Source of the DNA: Thermoflexales bacterium
GTDB lineage: Bacteria > Chloroflexota > Anaerolineae > Fen-1058
DNA: 19,497 nucleotides
Assembly: GCA_016931085.1 (NCBI GenBank)
Contig: JAFGFO010000471.1
Span: forward strand, 1 to 19,497
Reading direction: 5' to 3'
Notes under the pieces: model-generated
What the model was told of the DNA's origin: nothing
Databases searched by the model: none
The model's input: the letters and a program-made list of their open reading frames with translations, nothing else
In this document: one piece after another, positions 13,374 through 19,497 of the stretch
Layout: each line of letters starts with the position of its first letter
Position numbering within the stretch: position 1 is the stretch's first letter
Made by a program: the position numbers and the translations under genes

Positions 13374-14357
13374 CTAATGTTCGAGAACGGTCAAGCTGGC
13401 TCCCCCGCCGATAGCTGCCAATTGGCCCTTGCCTCCGATCGGGAAGGTAAAGTGAGGGGTCGTGTGACCAAAATCGGCGTTCGCGACGACCGGGATGTGG
13501 GCCAGCTCTGGCTTGCTTCTCACAATCTTGATCAGCTTTTCTCGTTCCATGTCTGATCCCTTCTGAAACCTGCCGATCACCACGCCTTTTACTTTTTCGA
13601 ATTCCCCCTGGTGTATGAGCGATTGCAGATCCCGGTCGAAATGAGCCGGCTTGGATTCGTCGTCGTCTTCCAGCAGCAGGATGCTATCCGTCAGGGAGGG
13701 CATATACTCTGTGCCTTGCAGCAGGTTTAACGTGCACAGATTCCCTCCCAGCAGTGTCCCTTCGGCCTGCCCTTCGTTGATGACGAGGAATCCTTCATTT
13801 GAGATAAAAGTCCGCTTCACTTGATCCTGGTACCAGCTATCGTCACTCCACTCTTTCGAGGGTGTTACTGCAAATGGCCCCGTCTCCATCAAGCATTTTC
13901 TAAAGCATTCCAGCGTGTATTCCAGCCCTTTTTCCATTCCAAGCGTCGAAAAGTGGGGGCCCGAATAGGTGACCATGCCTGTCTTGACGTAAATGGCTGT
14001 GCCCAGGGCCGTAATATCTGAAAACCCGCACACGACCTTGGGATTGGCCTTGATCAGCTCATAATCGAGATGGCGAAGCAGTTGATTGCTGTTATAACCG
14101 CCAATGGCCGAGAGAATGCCTCTGACCTGGGGCGCTGCAAAGGCCTCGTGGATATCGGCGATTCGTGACGCGAGCGGTGAAGAATTGAACTCGTCGCTCT
14201 CTTCGCAATTTTTGCCAAAGCTCACGCGCAGGCCGAGCGCGGAGAGATTTTGCACTGCGGTGGCCCGTGTTGTAGACGAGATGATACGAAGAGACGCGGA
14301 GGGAGCGATGACACGAACCTCATCACCTGGAGACAATTTCTTTGGGTACACGTTCAT
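13374..14357 (-). CDS. S66 family peptidase (LD-carboxypeptidase / MccF-like)
   Basis: A 327-residue serine peptidase. The S66 triad can be placed as S113 in CGFSDITAL, E230 in ILLLEDDDE and H298 in ADFGHTTPHF. Family members are LdcA, which trims murein tetrapeptides, and MccF, which cleaves microcin C-type peptide nucleotides. The strong NEGQAEGTLLGGNLCTL block leans to the MccF-like side, but the substrate is open. The ATG at 14357 has AAGGA close upstream and lies seven bases after the flavoprotein stop; an upstream extension of the frame is flavoprotein sequence out of frame. G+C is visibly lower than in its neighbours (29, 33 and 28 G+C per 60 bases in lines 13801, 13921 and 14041), suggesting recent acquisition. 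Confidence 0.88.
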   Translation of the reverse strand: MNVYPKKLSPGDEVRVIAPSASLRIISSTTRATAVQNLSALGLRVSFGKNCEESDEFNSSPLASRIADIHEAFAAPQVRGILSAIGGYNSNQLLRHLDYELIKANPKVVCGFSDITALGTAIYVKTGMVTYSGPHFSTLGMEKGLEYTLECFRKCLMETGPFAVTPSKEWSDDSWYQDQVKRTFISNEGFLVINEGQAEGTLLGGNLCTLNLLQGTEYMPSLTDSILLLEDDDESKPAHFDRDLQSLIHQGEFEKVKGVVIGRFQKGSDMEREKLIKIVRSKPELAHIPVVANADFGHTTPHFTFPIGGKGQLAAIGGGASLTVLEH

Positions 14358-14364
14358 TTCCTTT

Positions 14365-15525
14365 TCATTTGAGTTTTTCTTGCCCGGCAAACTCGCGGTA
14401 GGGCGACAGGTACGACAAGGTCTCGCGGTCCTCGCCGGTGAGCTGGCCTTGCACGATGCGCGCCAGCAGCTCGCCCAGGCCAGGGCCGAGCATGAAACCT
14501 TGTCCACCAAGGCCAACCGCCAATAAAAATCCCTCTACTTCTTTGGCCCATCCAATCAAGGGCGAACCATCTGGGACGTTTACGTACAATCCCCGCCACG
14601 TGCGGCGCACGCGGACGTTTTTCAGCCGTGGCATCAGCTCGACCATGCGGCGGGCGACCATGGGCAAAAAGGCGCTCGTCTCGCGCACGTCCTCGCCCCA
14701 GATTGGCGGGTTGGGCGTGATGCAAAAGACGATCTGGCCGGTGGCGTGCTGGTAAAAGTAATAGTTGGTCGAGCCGGGCGCCGGGCGGATGTCCACCACC
14801 ATCGGGCGGAGGAAACGCGCCACCGGCTCGGTGATGGCCGCCTCGTGCGAGTCCGGCCTGACCGGCACCTCCACGCCTGCCATCCGTCCCACCGGCCCGG
14901 CCCACGCGCCGGCGGCGTTGACGACCACGCCGGCGCCGTATTGCCCCTTGCCGGTCCGCACCCCCGTCACCCGCCCACCCTCAAGAGTGAGGCCCGTCAC
15001 CTTCTCGTTGAAGTGGAACGCGGCGCCCAGGCGCTTGGCGTGGGTGTAAAAGGCGTGCACGGCCAGCAGCGGCGAGGTATTGCCGTCGTCCGGCGACCAC
15101 GTGCCGCCCCGCAAGCCGTCTGGGTTGAGGTCGGGAACGACCTCCAGCAGCGCGTCCTTGTCCAACCAGTCGATGTTGAGGCCATAGTTTTTTTGGATCG
15201 CCAGCAAGTCCTTGAGGGTTTTTTCTTCGCGCTCCCCGTAGGCCACGAACACGTAACCACCCTGGCACCACTCGATGTCGTCGCCGTACAGCTCCTGCCA
15301 GTTCGAAAAGATCTCGATGCTGCGCAGGCACAGGCGGATCTTGGCCGGGTCCGAGTGGGTGGCGCGGATGCCGCCGATGGCGGTCTTGTTCGAGCCTTGC
15401 CCCACGCTGGCCCGCTCGTCGATCACCAGGCAGCGCAGCCCGGCCTGGGCCAGCGAAAAGGCCGCCGGTGCCCCCACGCTGCCCGCGCCGATGACGATCA
15501 CGTCATAAGACGAGTTGTTTGCCAT
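14365..15525 (-). CDS. DadA/sarcosine-oxidase-beta-like FAD oxidoreductase
   Basis: A 386-residue flavoprotein of the D-amino-acid oxidase fold (DAO). The dinucleotide loop GAGSVG is at 13-18, followed by the SNKTAIGGIRA segment that in relatives binds FAD near the isoalloxazine. The C-terminus has DGSPLIGW and VGLGGQGFMLGPGLGELLA, closing the FAD site. It would oxidise an amine or amino acid such as proline, sarcosine, glycine or a D-amino acid. The large iron-sulfur flavoprotein encoded just upstream fits as its electron-accepting partner, as in HcnABC, heterotetrameric sarcosine oxidase and dye-linked proline dehydrogenase. The ATG at 15525 follows GAGGT by four bases. A short heptamer array separates the two genes. 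Confidence 0.87.
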   Translation of the reverse strand: MANNSSYDVIVIGAGSVGAPAAFSLAQAGLRCLVIDERASVGQGSNKTAIGGIRATHSDPAKIRLCLRSIEIFSNWQELYGDDIEWCQGGYVFVAYGEREEKTLKDLLAIQKNYGLNIDWLDKDALLEVVPDLNPDGLRGGTWSPDDGNTSPLLAVHAFYTHAKRLGAAFHFNEKVTGLTLEGGRVTGVRTGKGQYGAGVVVNAAGAWAGPVGRMAGVEVPVRPDSHEAAITEPVARFLRPMVVDIRPAPGSTNYYFYQHATGQIVFCITPNPPIWGEDVRETSAFLPMVARRMVELMPRLKNVRVRRTWRGLYVNVPDGSPLIGWAKEVEGFLLAVGLGGQGFMLGPGLGELLARIVQGQLTGEDRETLSYLSPYREFAGQEKLK

Positions 15526-15538
15526 ATGACCTCAAGAT

Positions 15539-15566
15539 GGTTTCAGGTTCCAGGTTTCAGGTTTCA
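15539..15566. repeat. Heptamer array at the iron-sulfur flavoprotein 3' end
   Basis: Plus-strand units GGTTTCA, GGTTCCA, GGTTTCA, GGTTTCA. On the minus strand each TGAAACC unit starts with TGA. The stop codon of the flavoprotein (15557-15559) is one of these, and its last three residues (VET) are also repeat-encoded. Confidence 0.78.
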
Positions 15567-17641
15567 ACCCCCGCGAAAACTCCCAACGGCACTTCCACGA
15601 ACAGCGGGCGGCGGGTGTTTTCCGTGACCGAGTCTTGCGGAATGCCCTCTTCGCGGAACAGGCGGGCGATGAGCGCCGCGCAGGTCTTGCCGCCGCACGC
15701 GCCCATGCCGGCGCGTGACACAGCCTTGATCTCGTTGACGTCGCGCAAGCCTCGCCGGATCAGCTCACGAATCTGGCCGGCGCTCACGCGCTCGCAGCGG
15801 CAGACGATGACGTCATCCGTTAATCGCTCGACGTACTGGTCCATCGGCTCGGCCACCTGCCCGGCCTGCACGCGCAGCCCGGCGATGCGCTTGGCATACT
15901 GGCGGGGCGCCTGGAGCTTGACCAGGACGGTGCGGTCGTTGCCCTTGACGGCCCGCACGCGGGCCACCGGCACGTTGCCCAGAACCTCGCCTCCCGCGTC
16001 CAGCACCGTTACCACGTCACCCTCGTGGATGCTCCCCGCCAGGAACTCGTAGGGAACCGTCACCAGGGGATTGTCTGGATCCTGGCGATAGTCCACCAGC
16101 GTGATGGCCAGGCCGGGGCAGACGGTGACGCAGCGCTCGCAGCCGGTGCAGCGCGTGCCCAATTGCTCGGCAATAAACTGGGGCAGGCCGCGGATGTCGT
16201 CCGGGTCGATGTAGATCGCTCCCTGCTTGCACACCGAGGTACACGGGTCACACGGGATTTCCTGCGAGCAGTGAAAGACGGGGAAAACGCCCTCTTCGAC
16301 CTGCGGGATGCGTTCCTCGACCACCTTGCCCGGCTTGGACTTGAGGATTTCGGCCGTGCGGTACCAGCCGGGCGGGATCTCGCCCACGTCGTAGCCGAGG
16401 GCGCGCGCCACTTCCAACCCCTTGATCTTGCCCGAGAACATGGCCGCCGAGGCCTCGGCCACCTCCTCGGCGTCGCCGGCAGCAAAAACGGGCAGGCCGA
16501 ATTCGCGTGCCTTGAGGGTGAACTCGTTGACGGGGTCCAGCCCGACGGCGATGAGGACGGTGTCGCACGCAAACGAGCGTTCACTTCCGGGGATGGGCCG
16601 GAAGCGGCTGTCCACGCCGGCAATGGTGACCGATTCGACGCTGTCTTGGCCGTTGGCGCTCAGGATCGTGTGCGAGCTATAAATCGGCACGCCCAGGCGG
16701 GCCAGTTTGTCTTTGTGCACTTTGTAGCCCCCACATTCGCTCATCGCTTCGACCAGGCCGGCCACCTCGATGCCCGCTTGCAAGGCGTGGTAGCCGGCGA
16801 TCAGGCCCACATTGCCGCCGCCGACGATGAACAAGCGCCGGGCCGCCCGCACCAGGTCGCGGTTGACCAGGGTCTGGAAAGCGCCCGCCCCGTAGACGCC
16901 CGGCAGCGTGTTGCCTTTGAAGGCGAGCGACTTTTCGCGCGCGCCAGCGGCGACCAGCAGCACTTGCGGGCTGACCAGCACGTAGCGGCCGTCGCCGCGC
17001 AATACGCCCACCTTGTGGTCGCTGAACACGGCCAGCACGGTGCAGGCCTGCCAGACGCGGACGCAGTCCAAGGCGGCCACCTGCCCCTCCAGTTTCGCGG
17101 CGATGTCGATCCCGCGCGTGCCGGCGTAGGCGGCGTCGACCGAGCCAAAGAAGCGGTGGGTCTGTAATACGAGCTTGCCGCCCAGGCGGCCTTTGTCGTC
17201 CACCAACAGTGCCTCGATCCCAAGCCGGCCCAATTCTATGGCCGCCGATAGGCCGGCCGGGCCGCCGCCGACGATCAGCACCGGTATTTGGATTTCCTCG
17301 ATGTCTTGTGAAACTGTCGGCTGGCTCACCTTGGGCAGCACGGGCCACCCTTCGGCCGGCTCCACATGCATGCCGGGCATGACCCGCTCCATGCACGACT
17401 TGAGTGCTTTGCCGTCGGCGATCACCAGGCACTGGGCGCACTGGCCGTTGGCGCAAAAGATGCCCTGCGGCGCGCCGTCCTTGGGGTGATGGCCAAAGAC
17501 ACGGATGCCGTTGGCGAACAGCGCGGACGCGATCGTTTCGCCGGCTTTGGCGACAAGCTCGCGCCCTTGCCAGTAGAAGGTCACATCCTCGCGCGTCTCG
17601 ATGGGCAGAATGGGGTGTTGCTCGATGCGTTGCTCAGTCAT
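15557..17641 (-). CDS. Multi-cluster iron-sulfur NAD(P)/FAD oxidoreductase (HcnAB / sarcosine oxidase alpha-like)
   Basis: A 694-residue electron-transfer subunit. Domains in order: a [2Fe-2S] ferredoxin of HcnA type with C63, C68, C71 and C83; a two-Rossmann flavin disulfide-reductase-like core with GGGPAG (125-130) and FIVGGGNVG (271-279); a dicluster ferredoxin with C458, C464, C467, C471 and a canonical set C498, C501, C504, C508-P; a beta-rich insert of about 75 residues (525-600); and a Bfd-like [2Fe-2S] domain with C614, C616, C649, C654. In relatives such as Hcn, opine oxidase and dye-linked proline dehydrogenase these parts are often separate subunits. It should pass electrons from the DAO partner to a quinone or other carrier. 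The ATG at 17641 lacks a clear ribosome site. Confidence 0.87.
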   Translation of the reverse strand: MTEQRIEQHPILPIETREDVTFYWQGRELVAKAGETIASALFANGIRVFGHHPKDGAPQGIFCANGQCAQCLVIADGKALKSCMERVMPGMHVEPAEGWPVLPKVSQPTVSQDIEEIQIPVLIVGGGPAGLSAAIELGRLGIEALLVDDKGRLGGKLVLQTHRFFGSVDAAYAGTRGIDIAAKLEGQVAALDCVRVWQACTVLAVFSDHKVGVLRGDGRYVLVSPQVLLVAAGAREKSLAFKGNTLPGVYGAGAFQTLVNRDLVRAARRLFIVGGGNVGLIAGYHALQAGIEVAGLVEAMSECGGYKVHKDKLARLGVPIYSSHTILSANGQDSVESVTIAGVDSRFRPIPGSERSFACDTVLIAVGLDPVNEFTLKAREFGLPVFAAGDAEEVAEASAAMFSGKIKGLEVARALGYDVGEIPPGWYRTAEILKSKPGKVVEERIPQVEEGVFPVFHCSQEIPCDPCTSVCKQGAIYIDPDDIRGLPQFIAEQLGTRCTGCERCVTVCPGLAITLVDYRQDPDNPLVTVPYEFLAGSIHEGDVVTVLDAGGEVLGNVPVARVRAVKGNDRTVLVKLQAPRQYAKRIAGLRVQAGQVAEPMDQYVERLTDDVIVCRCERVSAGQIRELIRRGLRDVNEIKAVSRAGMGACGGKTCAALIARLFREEGIPQDSVTENTRRPLFVEVPLGVFAGVET

Positions 17642-17643
17642 GG

Positions 17644-17671
17644 CGAGTTAAGTTTCAGGTTTAACGTCAAG
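17644..17671. repeat. Heptamer array between CAP-protein and flavoprotein genes
   Basis: Plus-strand units CGAGTTA, AGTTTCA, GGTTTAA, CGTCAAG. On the minus strand the units contain TGA or TAA. AAGTTTCAGGTTTAAC (17650-17665) is identical to 9200-9215. It occupies the 47-base gap before the flavoprotein ATG and may explain the lack of a ribosome site there. Confidence 0.7.
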
Positions 17672-17688
17672 TGCCAGGCCCGGTTGCA

Positions 17689-18891
17689 CTAGCGCCGGGC
17701 GCTGCGCACCAGGAGCGCGATGCCCAGGGCGATGGCCAAGCCTTGCAAGATCAGCCAGCCCCAGGCCAGGAAAGGCGGGGCGGTGCCGTCGTTCAGGCTG
17801 ATGCTGTACGCCGTAGGCGTCAGCAGGGGGCGCGGCTGGGGGCGAGAGCGGGGCGTGCGCGTCGCGGCGAGTGGCTTGGCAGTGACAGCCGGGGTCGCCG
17901 GCAGCCCGGCCGCCGGCGTTGGCGGCAGCGGTGTGAGCGCCGCAGCCGTGGGCAGCGCGGGGGCAGTGCTAGGGGTGGGGGGAGGCGTTCCGGACGGCTC
18001 AGGCGTATCGCTGGGCAGTGGCGTCGGGGTGTGGCTGGGTTGGGGAGTGGGAGAGAGCGTGGGCGGGACGTCGCTCAGCCGGGCCAGCGCCCACACCACG
18101 GAAGTACGGCCCTGCGCGTCGCGATATTGCACGTAGACGCGCTGCTCGGCTTGGGGCAGCAGTTGGAAGGGGATGCGCGGCTGCCAGGGCTGCCACTCGG
18201 CGTCTGTGAATTGCTCGTCGTGACCCAGCCGCACCTGCAGGGCTTGCCCCATGGTATCCATCCCTTCGCCGGCCGGCACGGCGTTCTCGTTCGTCAGCGT
18301 GACCAGCACATCAACCTTGTCCACCTCGATCACGCCATTTCTTGATGGCACGCCATCGTTGACGAGCGCCGGCAGTGTGTTAGGCTGCGCTCCCAACGTC
18401 AGGGTCCAATAGGTCCAACCGTTCTCGCCGACGACGGCGGCAATGCCGATCTCGCGGTAACGCGAGCTGAGAATCTGGCCACGGTACGTTTCATCGCTCA
18501 TCCACCACTCGTAAGCGATATCCGCGTCGCCGGTGCCGCCATAAACGCTTTCGTTCACCACCGGACCAAAGCTCCACTGGCCATAGCCGGCTTCCAGGAT
18601 GCGTTCGCGGTAGGCGGAACCGTCCGAGCCGGTGTGGTCCACCCGCCCGCTGGCGGCCATGTCTTGGCTGTGCCGGCTGGCGGCCGCCATCAGCGCGTCG
18701 TTGGCCGCGTAGGGGATGAGACCCTGCGTCAGGCGAGCCGTGTTGATGCGGTTGAGCATGTCTATGACCAGATCGCCTTGGGCAGCCGCCTTGGGCGTTC
18801 TGCCTGGCAGTGCCAGCAATAGCGTGCTCACCAGCAGCCCAACACATAGCGCCGAGTGTGTGCCCAGGGAACGGTTGTGAAGCTTTAACAT
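17689..18891 (-). CDS. Membrane-anchored CAP/SCP-domain extracellular protein
   Basis: A 400-residue secreted protein. A signal peptide (about residues 1-37, hydrophobic core LCVGLLVSTLLLALPG) is followed by a CAP/SCP/PR-1 domain (about 40-165) with ASRHSQDMA, GRVDHTGSDG and ILSSRYREIGIAAV; in place of the usual His before the IL motif it has TYRGQIL. A beta-rich region of about 100 residues comes next, then a Pro/Thr/Ser stalk of about 110 residues, and finally a membrane helix and RSARR anchor. Bacterial CAP proteins act outside the cell, but their activity is mostly unknown. I use the ATG at 18891; an in-frame GTG at 18903 lies in the heptamer array. It is probably co-transcribed with the DNPH1-like gene 36 bases upstream. 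Confidence 0.85.
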   Translation of the reverse strand: MLKLHNRSLGTHSALCVGLLVSTLLLALPGRTPKAAAQGDLVIDMLNRINTARLTQGLIPYAANDALMAAASRHSQDMAASGRVDHTGSDGSAYRERILEAGYGQWSFGPVVNESVYGGTGDADIAYEWWMSDETYRGQILSSRYREIGIAAVVGENGWTYWTLTLGAQPNTLPALVNDGVPSRNGVIEVDKVDVLVTLTNENAVPAGEGMDTMGQALQVRLGHDEQFTDAEWQPWQPRIPFQLLPQAEQRVYVQYRDAQGRTSVVWALARLSDVPPTLSPTPQPSHTPTPLPSDTPEPSGTPPPTPSTAPALPTAAALTPLPPTPAAGLPATPAVTAKPLAATRTPRSRPQPRPLLTPTAYSISLNDGTAPPFLAWGWLILQGLAIALGIALLVRSARR

Positions 18892-18897
18892 AGCATC

Positions 18898-18939
18898 TTT
18901 CACGTTTTACGTTTTGCGTTTCCCGTTTTACGTCTCACG
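18898..18939. repeat. Six-unit heptamer array at the DNPH1-like 3' end
   Basis: Plus-strand units TTTCACG, TTTTACG, TTTTGCG, TTTCCCG, TTTTACG, TCTCACG, exactly seven bases each. On the minus strand four of six contain TGA or TAA. The TAA stop of the DNPH1-like gene (18928-18930) is one of these, and its last residues (RET) are also repeat-encoded. Confidence 0.82.
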
Positions 18940-19353
18940 CTTCTCCCACTCGGCCAGGAACCGCGCCAGGCAGGCGTCGATTTCTTCAACCGAGCGGTAG
19001 CTCTGGACTTGTATGTGCGGGTTGCCGGTGATCATGCGCGACACGAACAGGTCCTGGCGGTACAGGCACAGCACCGGCTTGCCCAACTGCACGGCCAGGG
19101 CTATTTCGTAACCCACGCCCAGCGAGGGCGTGGACACTTCGGCCACCATCGCGTCGCAGCCGTGCACCCAGGCCACGTCGCGCTCGTAGATAGCGCGTTC
19201 GGCCAGGCGCGCCTCGCCGGCCAGCACATCCGGATCGGCCACGTGCGTGGTGGGTACCGTGTGGCCGGCTGCTTGCAGTGCCCGGACGATGTATTGAAAG
19301 ACGGGCATGTTATCTCGCCCGCCGGCGATCGAAGCGGAAAAGTAAACATCCAT
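18928..19353 (-). CDS. DNPH1/Rcl-like 2'-deoxynucleoside 5'-phosphate N-hydrolase
   Basis: A 141-residue protein of the nucleoside 2-deoxyribosyltransferase superfamily, closest by eye to the Rcl/DNPH1 group that splits deoxynucleoside monophosphates into base and deoxyribose 5-phosphate. Visible family features are YFSASIAGGRD (4-14), RAIYERDVAWV with D59, and the block VAEVSTPSLGVGYE (70-83) whose last Glu aligns with the catalytic nucleophile. S77 would contact phosphate. The length is typical. The likely role is clean-up of damaged or surplus nucleotides in the cytoplasm; a plain deoxyribosyltransferase is the alternative. The ATG at 19353 has no strong ribosome site and sits about eight bases from a predicted transcription start, so the message may be nearly leaderless. 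Confidence 0.83.
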   Translation of the reverse strand: MDVYFSASIAGGRDNMPVFQYIVRALQAAGHTVPTTHVADPDVLAGEARLAERAIYERDVAWVHGCDAMVAEVSTPSLGVGYEIALAVQLGKPVLCLYRQDLFVSRMITGNPHIQVQSYRSVEEIDACLARFLAEWEKRET

Positions 19354-19368
19354 AAATCAACTGACCTG

Positions 19369-19397
19369 ATTGTATCACAACTGTCGCCGGGCGGCAA
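19369..19397 (-). promoter_or_regulatory. Promoter of the DNPH1-CAP-flavoprotein-peptidase operon
   Basis: On the minus strand TTGCCG (19392-19397), 17 bases, then TACAAT (19369-19374) with a TGA extension. Four of six and five of six bases match consensus. It is the best promoter at this end and the only clear one upstream of five consecutive minus-strand genes. Confidence 0.55.
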
Positions 19398-19432
19398 CCG
19401 CCGGCATAGGGGGCATTCGTAGCAAATCGCTC

Positions 19433-19484
19433 AAGTGGGGCAACCTCCCCGAAAGCTTAGAGCTTTCGGGGAGGTAAGTGGGGC
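19433..19484. repeat. Perfect palindrome flanked by 9-base direct repeats
   Basis: Arms ACCTCCCCGAAAGCT (19443-19457) and AGCTTTCGGGGAGGT (19461-19475) are perfectly complementary around TAG. The unit is bracketed by AAGTGGGGC at 19433-19441 and 19476-19484, resembling a target-site duplication. The rest of 19398-19497 shows no gene. Confidence 0.72.
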
Positions 19485-19497
19485 GACAGGCCGCAAA

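Noticed and set aside
16025..17167. 380-codon plus-strand open frame opposite the iron-sulfur flavoprotein
   Set aside because: Antisense shadow; the minus strand carries all Cys ligands and Rossmann motifs.

Overview
The window is G+C-rich DNA from what is most likely a member of the Chloroflexota (Anaerolineae or Thermomicrobia-like). This is inferred from gene content, a CAP-domain protein with a Pro/Thr-rich stalk, and abundant short palindromic and heptameric intergenic repeats; no 16S rRNA or tRNA is present to settle it. All confident genes lie on the minus strand except one AI-2E family transporter on the plus strand.

Layout from left to right. Positions 1-733: a dispersed GC palindrome, a small DUF1232/YkvA membrane protein with a good promoter, and a terminator-like hairpin. 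Positions 734-5262: two translationally coupled superfamily-I helicase-like proteins. The upstream protein has a degenerate Walker B (AddB-like, no nuclease seen) and the downstream one is a complete UvrD-type helicase. Both carry in-frame insertions of dispersed palindromes. Positions 5374-6582: the plus-strand AI-2E transporter, divergent from the helicase pair and convergent with the next operon. Positions 6586-9181: an ABC exporter, ATPase first and then a permease fused to a SpoIIM-like domain, with a duplicated relic of the ATPase 3' end between them.

Positions 9332-13295 form the most striking block: myo-inositol-phosphate synthase, an LpxL/PatA-like acyltransferase, a PimA-like mannosyltransferase and a CDP-alcohol phosphatidyltransferase in one operon. 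Together they predict synthesis of an acylated phosphatidylinositol mannoside (PIM), a lipid best known from mycobacteria. Glucose-6-phosphate would give inositol-1-phosphate (Ino1), the CDP-alcohol enzyme would attach it to a lipid, PimA would add mannose and PatA would acylate the mannose.

Positions 13374-19353 hold a second minus-strand operon. In transcription order it encodes a DNPH1/Rcl-like nucleotide N-hydrolase, a membrane-anchored CAP/SCP protein, a large iron-sulfur flavoprotein and a DadA/sarcosine-oxidase-like flavoprotein that together resemble a dye-linked amino-acid dehydrogenase, and an S66 (LD-carboxypeptidase/MccF-like) peptidase of visibly lower G+C.

Running through the window are at least eight short arrays of degenerate 7-base tandem units at minus-strand gene junctions. 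Most units contain a stop codon in the direction of the neighbouring gene, and in several cases supply its actual stop.
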